Assembly (NCBI RefSeq): GCF_036013525.1
Contig: NZ_CP107853.1
Span: 5,208,001-5,272,000 of the forward strand
From: Nonomuraea sp. NBC_00507
Lineage (GTDB): Bacteria; Actinomycetota; Actinomycetes; Streptosporangiales; Streptosporangiaceae
DNA: 64,000 nucleotides
Direction of reading: 5' to 3'
Shown here piece by piece: positions 16,988 through 25,963 of the stretch. The notes beneath the pieces are model-generated. The model was given only the letters and a program-made list of their open reading frames with translations, did not search any database and was not told the origin of the DNA. Made by a program: the position numbers and the translations under genes. Positions within the stretch are counted from its first letter, which is position 1; each line of letters starts with the position of its first letter.

Positions 16988-17626
16988 ATGAGCCCCAGGC
17001 GTAGCCCCCCGCGCCTAGATCGAGTCGTCGGTCGGCGAGAGCCGAAGAAACGCGTTCTCATCGTATGCGAGGGCGAAGTAACCGAGGTCGAGTACTTTAA
17101 GGGAATTCGTGACTACTTTCGCTCCCTTCCTGTCGACATCCGAAATTGCAAGGTGGTCGGTCTCGGTCGGGATCCCGCGAAGCTGGTCGCGTACGCCCTG
17201 AGCGAGCGTGACAAAAAGGACCGGGAAGCGCGTGCTCAGCGGGATGCCAACATCACCTACGACGAGGTGTGGTGCGTCGTCGACGTCGACGAACACAAGA
17301 CTCTCGAGCAGGCTCTGATCACGGCGCGTAGAGAGCACGTCAACCTAGCGGTCTCCCTACCTTGCTTCGAGCTATGGATTCTTTATCACTTCGAGGACTG
17401 CGTCACCGCCTGTGACCAGGTCAGAGTCGGGCGCAAGCTCAGAAACCACATCAAGGACTACGACAAGCACCTCGGCCGGGACTTTCCCTTCGCTAACCAT
17501 GAGGTGGCACGAGAACGTGCCCGGAGGGCGGACCCGGAGCATTGCGAGCCCAACCGGAAGGGTCGAAACCCATCCACCAACGCATGGCTCGTCGTGGAGG
17601 TAATCCGCAAATCGGGTAAGAGCTGA
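16988..17626 (+). CDS. rloB: RloB family TOPRIM-like protein
   Basis: A 212-residue RloB protein. An acidic TOPRIM-like set is visible: Glu in VLIVCEGEVTEVEYF (~27), the DxD of WCVVDVDEH (~97) and the conserved family motif LPCFELWILYHFE (~124). These residues resemble the metal site of OLD-type nucleases, so RloB is the likely effector and RloA the sensor/motor. The N-terminal basic stretch (RRSPPRLDRVVGRREPKKR) could bind nucleic acid. Same strand, 6 bases after rloA; ends 5 bases before a strong terminator. Confidence 0.85.
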   Translation: MSPRRSPPRLDRVVGRREPKKRVLIVCEGEVTEVEYFKGIRDYFRSLPVDIRNCKVVGLGRDPAKLVAYALSERDKKDREARAQRDANITYDEVWCVVDVDEHKTLEQALITARREHVNLAVSLPCFELWILYHFEDCVTACDQVRVGRKLRNHIKDYDKHLGRDFPFANHEVARERARRADPEHCEPNRKGRNPSTNAWLVVEVIRKSGKS

Positions 17627-17630
17627 TACC

Positions 17631-17657
17631 CCGTCCCTTCCTGTGGGGAGGGGGCGG
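17631..17657. terminator. Terminator closing the rloAB unit
   Basis: An 11-bp stem (CCGTCCCTTCC with GGAGGGGGCGG, two G-T pairs) and a 5-base loop starts 5 bases after rloB. The sulfatase gene ends 24 bases beyond on the other strand, so it can act in both directions. Confidence 0.7.
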
Positions 17658-17680
17658 CTGCTGTCCTCACCGGGATCACG

Positions 17681-19150
17681 TCATTCCCGCATATCGGCCT
17701 CCCTACAGCTAACCCCGGAGCAGGCGACCATCCCAGCCAGCCGCTTGTCGAGATCGGCCAGCAGGGCGGGATCGGCGCTGCCCGCCAGGTTCCGCAACTG
17801 GTACGGATCCGTCTGCAGGTCGTACAACTGCCGCTCCCCCGTGTCGTACCGCACATACGTGTACCGATCAGTCCGCAACGCTTGATAAGCCGGCACAGGC
17901 GTCTGCTTGGCCGACGCCCGGTTGGTCGGCCTGGTGAACTCGACCAGCACGTTCTTGCGCCACTCTCCCGGCGACCGGCCCCGCAGCAGCGGCACCAGCG
18001 AGCGCCCCTCCGCGAACGCCGGCACCGCAGCCTTGCCGAGCTCGGCGACCGTGGGCGCCAGGTCCACCGTGGCCCCCATGCGCGAGATCGTGGAACCCGG
18101 CGCGACCCCCGGACCGCGCACCACGAACGGGATCTTGATCGCCTCCTCGAACGGGGTGGTCTTGCCCTGCGCGAGCCGATGCGTCCCGAGATGGAAGCCG
18201 TTGTCCGAGGTGAAGATGATGTAGGTGTTGTCCAGCCGCCCGGCCTCCCGCAGCGCCTCGACGACGGAACCGACGAGATCGTCCACACCGAGCATGGCCC
18301 GCAGTCGGGCGCGGAAACGCTCGTCGATCGCGTCGATCCTCGACTGGTCGAGCAGGGGCAGGCTCTGCATCCACAGCGGTTCCGCGCTCACGTCCTGCTG
18401 GTTGAACGACGGCGTCCGCGGCGCCGTGGCCAGCGGGAACGCCCCCGCGTGCTGCCAGGCGGGGTTGGCTGGGTTGTGCGGGGCGACCGGCCCCAGGTAC
18501 AGGAAGAACGGGCCCTCGGACCCGGCGATGAAGTCGCGGCTCTTGCGGGCCAGCACGTTGGACAGGTAGTCATCCTCGGTCCAGCCGTAGTCGGCCAACG
18601 CGCCGTTCTCGTTGAGCCGGTAGCCGTACTCCTCGTAGAGGTTGCGCACCGGCACGGCCCACTCGTCCCAGCCGGGCGGCACGTACGTCTCCTCCGCGGC
18701 GCTGCCGGGGTAGTGGTTGAGGAACTTGCCCATCAGCGCCGTGCGGTACCCGGCACCCTGCATCCACGTCCCCAAAGTAGAACGTTCCAGACCTTGGGCA
18801 TGGAAGCGGTCGAAGCCCCCTTCCGGCGCGGTATTGGTGAGAACTCCATGGCTGTGCACGTACTGGGAGCGCAGGATCGACACCCTGGACGGACAGCACC
18901 ACGAGTTCGTCACGAAGAACCGGTCGAACGAGGCGCCCTCGCGCACCAGGTGCTGGGTGATGTTGGGGAAGTACGCCAGCGTGCCCGCCTCGAGGTCGTC
19001 GACCACGATGACGACGACGTTCGGCCTGGACACGCTCGCGGCCGCAGGCGGCTCGGCCGCCGGGAGCAGCAGAAGGAGCGAGAGCAAAAGGCAGGCAACG
19101 CGACAGAGACCCTTGACCACGGAGTGTGACTTCCCCGGAAGATCCTCCAT
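17681..19150 (-). CDS. Secreted type I sulfatase
   Basis: A ~489-residue arylsulfatase-family enzyme. A signal peptide (KGLCRVACLLLSLLLLLPAAEPPAAA) precedes the metal-binding start VVVIVVDDLEAG. The formylglycine motif is CCPSR (C-x-P-S-R, ~84), whose first Cys should be oxidised by a formylglycine-generating enzyme; SDNGFHLG is the second metal motif. It resembles N-acetylglucosamine-6-sulfatases/choline-type sulfatases acting on extracellular sulfate esters. Starts at GTG 19156, ATG 19150 and a GTG near residue 13 are all possible. Divergent from the F420 oxidoreductase. Confidence 0.88.
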   Translation of the reverse strand: MEDLPGKSHSVVKGLCRVACLLLSLLLLLPAAEPPAAASVSRPNVVVIVVDDLEAGTLAYFPNITQHLVREGASFDRFFVTNSWCCPSRVSILRSQYVHSHGVLTNTAPEGGFDRFHAQGLERSTLGTWMQGAGYRTALMGKFLNHYPGSAAEETYVPPGWDEWAVPVRNLYEEYGYRLNENGALADYGWTEDDYLSNVLARKSRDFIAGSEGPFFLYLGPVAPHNPANPAWQHAGAFPLATAPRTPSFNQQDVSAEPLWMQSLPLLDQSRIDAIDERFRARLRAMLGVDDLVGSVVEALREAGRLDNTYIIFTSDNGFHLGTHRLAQGKTTPFEEAIKIPFVVRGPGVAPGSTISRMGATVDLAPTVAELGKAAVPAFAEGRSLVPLLRGRSPGEWRKNVLVEFTRPTNRASAKQTPVPAYQALRTDRYTYVRYDTGERQLYDLQTDPYQLRNLAGSADPALLADLDKRLAGMVACSGVSCREADMRE

Positions 19151-19202
19151 TGACACCCGCGCCCGCCACAGCCGTAATAGAACTTAATTCCGGAGGTGTC
19201 CT

Positions 19203-20204
19203 ATGAAGCTCGGGCTCCAGTTGGGTTACTGGCAACGCCACGCCGACGACGCGACCGAGACAGTGCTCGCGGCCGAGCGGCTCGGCTACGACTCGGTGTG
19301 GACGGCGGAGGCGTACGGGAGCGACGCGTTCACGCCGCTGGCCTGGTACGGAGCGCGTACCAGCCGCATCAAGCTCGGCACGTCGGTCGCGCAGCTCTCG
19401 GCCAGACCGCCCGTGACGACGGCGATGACCGCGATGACCCTCGACCACCTCACCGGCGGCCGCCTGCTGCTCGGCGTGGGCGCCTCGGGCCCGCAGGTCG
19501 TGGAGGGCTGGTACGGGCAGCCGTTCGCCAAGCCCCTGGCCAGGACGCGTGAGTACGTCGAGATCATGCGCAAGGTGTGGCGCCGCGAGGAGCCCGTGAC
19601 GAGCGAAGGCCCGCATTACCCGCTGCCGCTGGCGGGCGGCCTGGGCAAACCGCTCAAGCTCATCACGCATCCGCTCCGCTCGGACATCCCCGTCTATCTC
19701 GGGGCGGAGGGCCCGAAGAACGTCGCCCTGGCCGCCGAGGTGGCCCAGGGCTGGCTGCCGCTGTTCGCGTTCCCCGCCAAGATCGAGGAAATGTACGGGG
19801 AGTCGCTGGCGGGGGCCTCCGAGGGCTTCGACGTGGCCGCCATGGTGATGGTGATCGTCTCCGACGACGTGCGGTCGGCGCTGGACGGCGTGAAGCTGAT
19901 GCTCACGCTGTACATCGGCGGCATGGGCGCCAAGCAGCGCAACTTCCACGCCGACATCATCGGCAGGATGGGCTACGCCGAGGCCGCCGAGCACATCCAG
20001 GCGCTCTACCTGGCCGGGCGGAAGGACGAGGCGTTCCGGGCGATCCCGGACGAGCTGGCCGACGGCATCTCGCTCGTCGGCCCGCCCGGCCGGATCAAGG
20101 AACGCCTCGAGTCGTGGCGCAAGAGCCCGGTCACGAGCCTGCTGGTGATGGGACCGCGCGACGAGCACTCGCTGAAGCTGATCCGCGACCTCGTCCTGGG
20201 GTAG
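19203..20204 (+). CDS. LLM-class F420-dependent oxidoreductase
   Basis: A 333-residue luciferase-like TIM-barrel enzyme (MKLGLQLGYWQRH start; RLGYDSVWTAEAYGSDAFTP; GTSVAQLSARPPV; GRLLLGVGASGPQVVEGWYG). The pattern fits the Rv3520c-like actinobacterial subfamily, which uses the deazaflavin F420. GGAGGTG lies 7 bases upstream of the ATG. Substrate unknown. Confidence 0.9.
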   Translation: MKLGLQLGYWQRHADDATETVLAAERLGYDSVWTAEAYGSDAFTPLAWYGARTSRIKLGTSVAQLSARPPVTTAMTAMTLDHLTGGRLLLGVGASGPQVVEGWYGQPFAKPLARTREYVEIMRKVWRREEPVTSEGPHYPLPLAGGLGKPLKLITHPLRSDIPVYLGAEGPKNVALAAEVAQGWLPLFAFPAKIEEMYGESLAGASEGFDVAAMVMVIVSDDVRSALDGVKLMLTLYIGGMGAKQRNFHADIIGRMGYAEAAEHIQALYLAGRKDEAFRAIPDELADGISLVGPPGRIKERLESWRKSPVTSLLVMGPRDEHSLKLIRDLVLG

Positions 20205-20247
20205 CACCGCGTCAGTCCTGGGCGAGGCCGGGGCGTGGGGTCCGGGG

Positions 20248-22185
20248 TCAGTCGGGGCGCGGAGCCGGGTCGGCGGTGACCGATCTGAGCAGCGGCCTGC
20301 TCATGGCCCCCGCCCCGACCACCCCGGCGAACCCGGCGACGACGCACGTCACCAGCGTGATCACCCCGACCGTGCTGACCTGGCCCATCATGAACGGCGT
20401 GGCGCAGAACGCCCCCACCAGGATCGCCCCGCCGCCCATCACGGCCAGCGGGATGAGCGTCTCCGCGCGCCGGGCCCGGTCGAGCACCTCCAGCGGCGTG
20501 CCGGCCAGCCGCAACAGCCCGTACGTCTGCCGCCGGTCCAGGATCGACGACGCGGCCGTGATGCCCGCGCTGGCGATGGCCACCAGGAACGACACCGACA
20601 GCACGACGATCGTGCCCACGCGGACGTCGGCCAGGATGCCGATGCCGAACCGCTGGTCGTCCGTCTCCGTCGTGGGCGTGCGGCCGGGGACGAGCCCGGC
20701 GAGCGCGGTGCGCGCCCGGTCCACCGTTGTCGCGTCCGCGGAGCTGCCCAGGGCGGCGACCACGGTCTGCTTCGACGCCTGCACGGTGGCCGGCACCTTC
20801 GCCGCCGCCAGCCGCTCGCGCGCCTGCTCGGTCACCTGCTCCACCCGCCCGGCGGGCGCCGTGACGCGCAGCTGGGGAGGCGCGGCGGCATCCCCGGTGA
20901 ACGCGTCCGGGCTGAGCAGGCCGAGGAAGCCCGCCACGAAACCGGTCAGCGCGACGCCGCTCACCGTGCGCCAGGCCGAGCGCGGGTCGTCCACCAGCCT
21001 CCGGCCGGCCAGCAGCCGGGCCGGGCCGCGTGCGGTGCCCGCCGTGATCCTGCCGATCAGGCCCACCACCCACGGGCCGACCAGGTTGACGCACAGGAAC
21101 GCCAGGGCGAGCGCCACGGCGACGATCGCGACACTGGTGCCCCTGGTCAGCATCGGGAAGACGGCCAGCACCACGAGCAGGACGAGCACCCGTACGAACC
21201 GCAGGGCGGGCGGCGTCTCCCGCTTGGCCACACCGAGCGGGCTCACCACGACCCGGCGCAGCCCGGCCACCGCCGACAACCCCACCAGCAGCGGCACCGC
21301 GACCAGCACCCCGGCGAGGACGAGCGGGCTCGGGAACAGGTCGCCGGCGAACCACGGCCCGCCCTGCATCTCGATCCCGGCCAGCAACGGCACGGCCAGG
21401 GCGAAGGCCGCGGCGCCCGCGAGGGCGCCGGCCAGCGCCACGATCATCGCCTCGGCCACCGTCATCGCCACGACCTGCCCCGGCGTCGCGCCGACCAGCC
21501 TGAGCGCGGCGAGGCGCTGGTCGCGCCTGGCCACCGTGAGCCTGGCCGCGGCGCCGCCGAACACCAGCAGCGGCACCACCATGAGCACGCTCGCGACGAG
21601 CGCGAGCGCCTTGTACGCCTCAGCGTCCTCGCTCGGTGTGCCAGCCAGGCTCGACACCCTGGTCGGCGGCTTGGCGATGATCCAGTCATCGCTGCGGGGC
21701 GCGGTCATCTCCAGCGCGTCCGGCGCGTGGCCGACGACCGCGACCAGCTCGTCCGGGTGGACCAGCGCCTCGTCCCCGAGGATCCCGCGCGGGTCCGGGT
21801 AACGCTTGGCGAGCTGGTCGGCGGGGAGCTGCCTGGCCAGCTCGGCGAGTGCGGGCGACAGCCACACCTCGCCCGGTTGCGGGAAACGCGGCATTCCGGG
21901 CGGAGCGGGCACACCTGGTTTCAAGGCGGCCAGGCCGACCACGGTGATCACCTGGTCACGCACGTAGTCGAAGCGCGACGCCTCGATCGCGACCGCGCCC
22001 GACGCGGCGGGGACCGGGTTGCGCCAGGCGCCGCGTTCGGCCCTGGCGTCGAAGGCGGAGTTCGCGGCCACGGCGAACAGCAGCAACGCCGTGGACACCG
22101 CGACCGCGCCCAGCGTGAGCCAGGTGCCCAGCAGGCCCCTGCGGCCGCCGCCTTTGAGCAGCCGCCAGGTCAGCTCGAGGTTCAC
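20248..22185 (-). CDS. FtsX/MacB-type ABC transporter permease
   Basis: A 645-residue membrane protein with two FtsX-like domains and about ten membrane segments, one early helix (LLGTWLTLGAVAVSTALLLFAV), an extracellular stretch of ~140 residues, and a second domain near the C-terminus. This matches single-chain permeases of the LolE/MacB exporter group common in actinobacteria. The ATPase gene lies 43 bases upstream on the same strand. Function is likely peptide, lipid or antibiotic export, or mechanotransmission. Confidence 0.87.
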   Translation of the reverse strand: MNLELTWRLLKGGGRRGLLGTWLTLGAVAVSTALLLFAVAANSAFDARAERGAWRNPVPAASGAVAIEASRFDYVRDQVITVVGLAALKPGVPAPPGMPRFPQPGEVWLSPALAELARQLPADQLAKRYPDPRGILGDEALVHPDELVAVVGHAPDALEMTAPRSDDWIIAKPPTRVSSLAGTPSEDAEAYKALALVASVLMVVPLLVFGGAAARLTVARRDQRLAALRLVGATPGQVVAMTVAEAMIVALAGALAGAAAFALAVPLLAGIEMQGGPWFAGDLFPSPLVLAGVLVAVPLLVGLSAVAGLRRVVVSPLGVAKRETPPALRFVRVLVLLVVLAVFPMLTRGTSVAIVAVALALAFLCVNLVGPWVVGLIGRITAGTARGPARLLAGRRLVDDPRSAWRTVSGVALTGFVAGFLGLLSPDAFTGDAAAPPQLRVTAPAGRVEQVTEQARERLAAAKVPATVQASKQTVVAALGSSADATTVDRARTALAGLVPGRTPTTETDDQRFGIGILADVRVGTIVVLSVSFLVAIASAGITAASSILDRRQTYGLLRLAGTPLEVLDRARRAETLIPLAVMGGGAILVGAFCATPFMMGQVSTVGVITLVTCVVAGFAGVVGAGAMSRPLLRSVTADPAPRPD

Positions 22186-22228
22186 GCGGCTCTCCCGCCC
22201 GCCGCTCGCGCCCCGTGCGGTACGCGGG

Positions 22229-22906
22229 TCATGCGCGTGCTCCGGTCGCCAGGAGCAGGCCGTCGCGGACCTCGACCGTGCGGTCGCACCAGGCGGCCAC
22301 GTTCGGGTCGTGGGTGACCACGATCAGCGAGGCGTCGTTGTGCTTCGTGGCCTCGACCAGCAGGCGCATCGTGTCCTGCCCGGTCTGCTGGTCGAGCGCA
22401 CCCGTGGGCTCGTCGGCGAACACCACGGCCGGCCTGCTCACCAGCGCCCTGGCGATCGCCACCCGCTGCGCCTGGCCGCCCGACAGCTCGCCCGGGCGCC
22501 TGGACTCCATCGTGTGCAGGCCGAGCGGCGCGAACCAGGCGCGCGCCTGCCGTACCGCCTGAGCCCTGGGCACGCCGCCCAGCATGAGCGGGAGCGCCAC
22601 GTTCTCCTCGGCGGGCAGCTCGGGCAGGAGCTGGCCGAACTGGAAGACGAAACCGAAGCGAGTACGGCGCAGCGCGCTGCGTTTCCGCTCGCCCATCGCG
22701 TCGATGCGCTGCCCCAGCAGCTGCACCTCGCCCGCGTCCGGCTTCATGATCCCGGCCAGGCAGTGGAGCAGGGTCGACTTGCCGGAACCGCTCGGCCCCA
22801 TGATCGCCACGGCTTCACCGGCCCGCACCGTGATGTCTACGCCGCCCAGGGCGACCGTCTGCCCGAACCGTTTGGTCAGGGCTCGTCCAACAAGCACATC
22901 GTTCAT
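22229..22906 (-). CDS. ABC transporter ATPase (LolD/MacB type)
   Basis: A 225-residue ATPase: Walker A MGPSGSGKSTLL, signature LSGGQAQRVAIARAL, Walker B VVFADEPTGALD. The ATG at 22904-22906 (MNDVLVGRALTKRFG) is chosen over 20 upstream Pro-rich codons because family members begin there. Partner of the following FtsX-type permease. A NarL-type regulator is divergent and may control the pair. Confidence 0.9.
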   Translation of the reverse strand: MNDVLVGRALTKRFGQTVALGGVDITVRAGEAVAIMGPSGSGKSTLLHCLAGIMKPDAGEVQLLGQRIDAMGERKRSALRRTRFGFVFQFGQLLPELPAEENVALPLMLGGVPRAQAVRQARAWFAPLGLHTMESRRPGELSGGQAQRVAIARALVSRPAVVFADEPTGALDQQTGQDTMRLLVEATKHNDASLIVVTHDPNVAAWCDRTVEVRDGLLLATGARA

Positions 22907-22997
22907 GACGTACAGGGTCCCGGCGGGCCGGGGGGCGGGGGATCGGCCGTGCGTCCATACCGCCATCGGCCGAACGGCTGATCTCTAGAGTTGGGGC

Positions 22998-23645
22998 GTG
23001 ACTATTCGGGTTCTCATCGCCGACGATCAGCAACTGGTACGCACGGGCTTCCAGATGATTTTGGACGCTCAATCCGACATGGAGGTGGTCGCGGCGGTGG
23101 CCGACGGAGCCGAGGCCGTCGCCGAGGCGAGACGGCTGCGGCCGGACGTGTGCCTGCTCGACATCAGGATGCCCAAGCTCGACGGGATCGAGGTGACCAG
23201 GATCCTGGCCGGTCCAGGGGTGGACAATCCGCTGCGGGTGGTCATCGTCACGACGTTCGATCTGGACGAGTACGTGTACGGGGCGTTGCGCTCGGGCGCG
23301 ACCGGGTTCCTGCTCAAGGACAGCGGGCCCACGCTGCTGATCGAGGCGGTCAGGGCGGCCGCGGCGGGCGACGCGCTGGTGTCGCCGTCGGTGACGGTAC
23401 GGCTGCTGCAGCATCTGACCCAGCCCCGGCGCGCCATGCTCCCGGCGAACGACCCGCTGACCGACCGCGAGCTGGACGTCGTGCGGCTGGTGGCCAGGGG
23501 ACGCACCAACCAGGAGGTGGCCGCGGAGCTGTTCGTGTCCCTGTCGACGGTCAAGACGCATCTGGGAAACATCCAGGCCAAGCTCGGTGTCAGAAATCGG
23601 GTGGGAATCGCAGCTTGGGCGTGGGAATCCGGCGTGGTGAGCTGA
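22998..23645 (+). CDS. NarL/LuxR-type response regulator
   Basis: A 215-residue two-component regulator: receiver with IADDQQL acidic pair, phospho-acceptor Asp in CLLDIRMP (~55), VTTFD Thr and LLKD Lys, and a LuxR helix-turn-helix at the C-terminus (LTDRELDVVRLVARGRTNQE, STVKTHLGNI). It begins at the GTG 22998. No histidine kinase is adjacent, so it is an orphan here. It faces the MacB-like exporter genes, as is common for regulators of such exporters. Confidence 0.9.
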   Translation: MTIRVLIADDQQLVRTGFQMILDAQSDMEVVAAVADGAEAVAEARRLRPDVCLLDIRMPKLDGIEVTRILAGPGVDNPLRVVIVTTFDLDEYVYGALRSGATGFLLKDSGPTLLIEAVRAAAAGDALVSPSVTVRLLQHLTQPRRAMLPANDPLTDRELDVVRLVARGRTNQEVAAELFVSLSTVKTHLGNIQAKLGVRNRVGIAAWAWESGVVS

Positions 23646-23712
23646 TTAACGACGGGGCTCCCGGGATAGAAGTGAATGAGAACCTCAGCGCATGGCCCGG
23701 GGGGAGAACATC

Positions 23713-24402
23713 GTGCGCTACACCCAGGCATCGCCTACGAGAGCCGCCTCTGCCGTATACGTGACGCTCGCCGCGCAGGTCCTCTCCCTCGCCGCTCTCG
23801 TGGTCTTCGAACACGCCCGCGGGCACCGGCTGGCCGCCCAGCTCGCCGAGTTCGGCGGGCGGCCGCATGGGGCCGACGCGGAGGCGGTCGTGGGCGCCGT
23901 GACGGTGTTCGCGCTGCTGATGATGCTGGTTGCGGGCACGTCGATCGCGGCGGGCGCCGCCTACGTGACGTGGCTGGTGCGGGCCAGGCAGGCCAACGAC
24001 CGCTCCGCCCCGACAGGTCCGGTCGCGGCCGCGTGGCTGATCCCCGGCATGAATCTGTTCGCTCCCGTGATCCTGGTCGACGAGGTGTGGCGGGGCGCGA
24101 GGCCGCCCGCGGGGCAGCGAGGGCGATGGTTGTCGCTGCTCGCGGCGTGGTGGGTGAGCTGGCTGGCGATGCTCGCGCTGATCACCGTCCGGCTGCCGCT
24201 CGACGCGTCCGCCGGGGATCTGACAGGGGTGGGGGTGCTGGAGCTGGGGTGCGCGGCTGTGGCGGCCGTGTTGTGCGCGTGCACCGTGCGGGAGCTGACC
24301 CGGCTGCAGCGTGGCGCCCGCTCTCCGCTCGCCACCATCCGCACGTTCTCCCACGAGTCCCATCCAGCCCCAGGCTCCACACCGCTCGGCCGCACCAGCT
24401 GA
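23713..24402 (+). CDS. DUF4328 membrane protein
   Basis: A ~229-residue protein with about five membrane segments and the DUF4328 pattern: WLVRARQAND after the second or third helix, WLIPGMNLFAPVILVDEVWRGARPP and a final helix pair. The GTG at 23713 has GGGGGGAG 7 bases upstream and is preferred to the ATG at 23692. Function unknown. Convergent with the FadR-type regulator gene. Confidence 0.75.
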   Translation: MRYTQASPTRAASAVYVTLAAQVLSLAALVVFEHARGHRLAAQLAEFGGRPHGADAEAVVGAVTVFALLMMLVAGTSIAAGAAYVTWLVRARQANDRSAPTGPVAAAWLIPGMNLFAPVILVDEVWRGARPPAGQRGRWLSLLAAWWVSWLAMLALITVRLPLDASAGDLTGVGVLELGCAAVAAVLCACTVRELTRLQRGARSPLATIRTFSHESHPAPGSTPLGRTS

Positions 24403-24469
24403 CCGCCGCCAGGCGCGGGTGGCCTGCGCCGTGCCCTCCAACAGGGCTGGTCAACATGCGGAATGACGA

Positions 24470-25171
24470 TCAATGGCCGCTCGAGAACAGCGACGGGTAC
24501 GCGTGCGCCAGGTGCTCGGAGACGGCTCGGGCCGCTTCGTCCGCCTCTCCCCGTTCGATGGCCTCCAGGATACGTACGTGGTCGGCGCGCAGGATCGACG
24601 TGTCGCCCAGCCGCTCGACCGCTTCGACCGCATACCTCCGCATCGAGTCGCGGAGCGAGCGCATGATGGCGGCGATGAGCCGGTTGCCCGACGCGTCCGC
24701 GATCGCACAGTGGAAGGCCGTGTCGTGCTCCACGAACTCCTCCGCCGTCCGCGCCTCGTCCATCCCGGAAAGCGCGGCGGCGAGCGCCGAGGTGTCGGCC
24801 CGCGCCGCGGCGGCGCGGGAGGCCGCCCACTGCTCGATCATGTGCCGGGTGTCGATCACCTCGCGCAGCTCCAGGCTCGCCAGCCCCAGATGCAACCTGA
24901 GCAGGTCCGTCAGCGCCGAGTCCGGGCGCGAGATCAGCACCGCGCCCGCGTCCGGGCCTCGGCCCACCTGCGAGGACACGACGCCGAGCGTCTCCAGCAC
25001 GCGCATGGCCTCCCGTACCGACGAGCGGCTGACGCCGAGCTGCTCGGCGAGCTGGCGCTCGGCGGGCAGGCGGTCGCCGGCCGTCAGGCCGTCCTCGGCG
25101 ATGCGCCGCTCGATCTGCGCGAGCACGTCCTCGAACGTCCGCGTGCGCTTGACCGGACGCCAGCCCTCCAC
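24470..25171 (-). CDS. FadR-subfamily GntR regulator of lactate utilisation
   Basis: A 233-residue regulator: winged helix (RLPAERQLAEQLGVSRSSVR, REAMRVLETLGVV) and an FCD ligand domain whose acidic/His metal site can be seen in EFVEHDTAFHCAIADASGN. The GTG at 25171 is favoured because AGGAGG lies 5 bases upstream; starting at the ATG 25198 would place the operator in the coding sequence. It is divergent from lutABC and resembles LldR/LutR repressors that release DNA on binding lactate. Confidence 0.85.
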   Translation of the reverse strand: MEGWRPVKRTRTFEDVLAQIERRIAEDGLTAGDRLPAERQLAEQLGVSRSSVREAMRVLETLGVVSSQVGRGPDAGAVLISRPDSALTDLLRLHLGLASLELREVIDTRHMIEQWAASRAAAARADTSALAAALSGMDEARTAEEFVEHDTAFHCAIADASGNRLIAAIMRSLRDSMRRYAVEAVERLGDTSILRADHVRILEAIERGEADEAARAVSEHLAHAYPSLFSSGH

Positions 25172-25184
25172 AAGAGCCTCCTGA

Positions 25185-25215
25185 TATGGTCGGACCATAC
25201 TGTGGTCAGACCATA
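25185..25215. promoter_or_regulatory. Twin operators of the lutABC regulator
   Basis: TATGGTCGGACCATA (25185-25199) is a perfect 15-base palindrome with odd centre; TGGTCAGACCA (25203-25213) is a second copy centred 16 bases away. Both match the FadR-family consensus TNGTNNNACNA. They lie between the divergent regulator and lutA, 17 bases from the lutA start. Confidence 0.85.
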
Positions 25216-25231
25216 CCTTGGAAGGAGAGCC

Positions 25232-25963
25232 GTGCGAGTCGCCCTGTTCATCACGTGCGTGAACGACACGCTCTTCCCCGGCACCGGAAAGGCGGTGGTG
25301 TCGCTGCTGCGCAGGCTCGGCTGCGACGTGGACTTCCCCGCCGCCCAGACGTGCTGCGGCCAGATGCACGTCAACACGGGCTACCGCACGGAGGGCGTGC
25401 GGCTGGCGCGGCACTTCACCGAAGTCTTCGCCGGGTACGACGCCGTCGTCGCGCCGTCGGGCTCGTGCGCGGCCATGGTTCGCGAGCAGTACCCGAAGCT
25501 GGCGCGCCCGGGCAGCAAGGGGGCGGCGGCGATCGCCGAGGTCGTGCCCAAGGTGTATGAGCTGTCCGAGTTCCTGATCGATGTGCTGAAGGTCGAGGAC
25601 GTCGGCGCATATTTCCCGCACCGGGTGACATATCACCCGACGTGCCATTCGCTGCGCGGACTGCGCCTCGGTGACCGGCCGACCCGGCTGCTCCAGCACG
25701 TCCGGGGCCTGGAGCTGGTGCCGCTGCCCGAGGCCGAGGAGTGCTGCGGTTTCGGCGGCACGTTCGCGGTGAAGAATCCGGCCGTCTCCGCCGCGATGGG
25801 CGCCGACAAGACCCGCAGCATCCTGGACACCGGCGCCGAGGTGTTGTGCGCGGCGGACAACTCGTGCCTGATGCACATCGGCGGCACGCTGAGCCGCCAG
25901 AAAACCGGGGTCAGGACGATGCACCTGGCCGAGATCCTCGCGTCGACGGAGGAGGCCCAGTGA
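25232..25963 (+). CDS. lutA: L-lactate utilisation protein A (CCG-domain Fe-S subunit)
   Basis: A 243-residue protein with two CCG domains: CCGQMHVNTGY and CCGFGGTFAVKNP, each preceded by the family's upstream Cys (FITCVNDTLFPGTGKA; YHPTCHSLRGLRLG). CCG cysteines bind 4Fe-4S clusters in LutA, part of the flavin-independent L-lactate oxidase LutABC. The GTG at 25232 has GGAAGGAGAG upstream. First gene of the operon. Confidence 0.93.
   Translation: MRVALFITCVNDTLFPGTGKAVVSLLRRLGCDVDFPAAQTCCGQMHVNTGYRTEGVRLARHFTEVFAGYDAVVAPSGSCAAMVREQYPKLARPGSKGAAAIAEVVPKVYELSEFLIDVLKVEDVGAYFPHRVTYHPTCHSLRGLRLGDRPTRLLQHVRGLELVPLPEAEECCGFGGTFAVKNPAVSAAMGADKTRSILDTGAEVLCAADNSCLMHIGGTLSRQKTGVRTMHLAEILASTEEAQ

Noticed and set aside
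15666..17680. Mobile-element borders or attachment sites around rloAB
   Set aside because: I looked for direct or inverted repeats, tRNA ends and integrase remnants at both edges and saw none.
18570..20207. Minus-strand frame of 545 codons over the F420 oxidoreductase gene
   Set aside because: Arg/Gly/His-rich translation typical of an antisense shadow in high-GC DNA; the plus-strand gene has clear motifs and a ribosome site.
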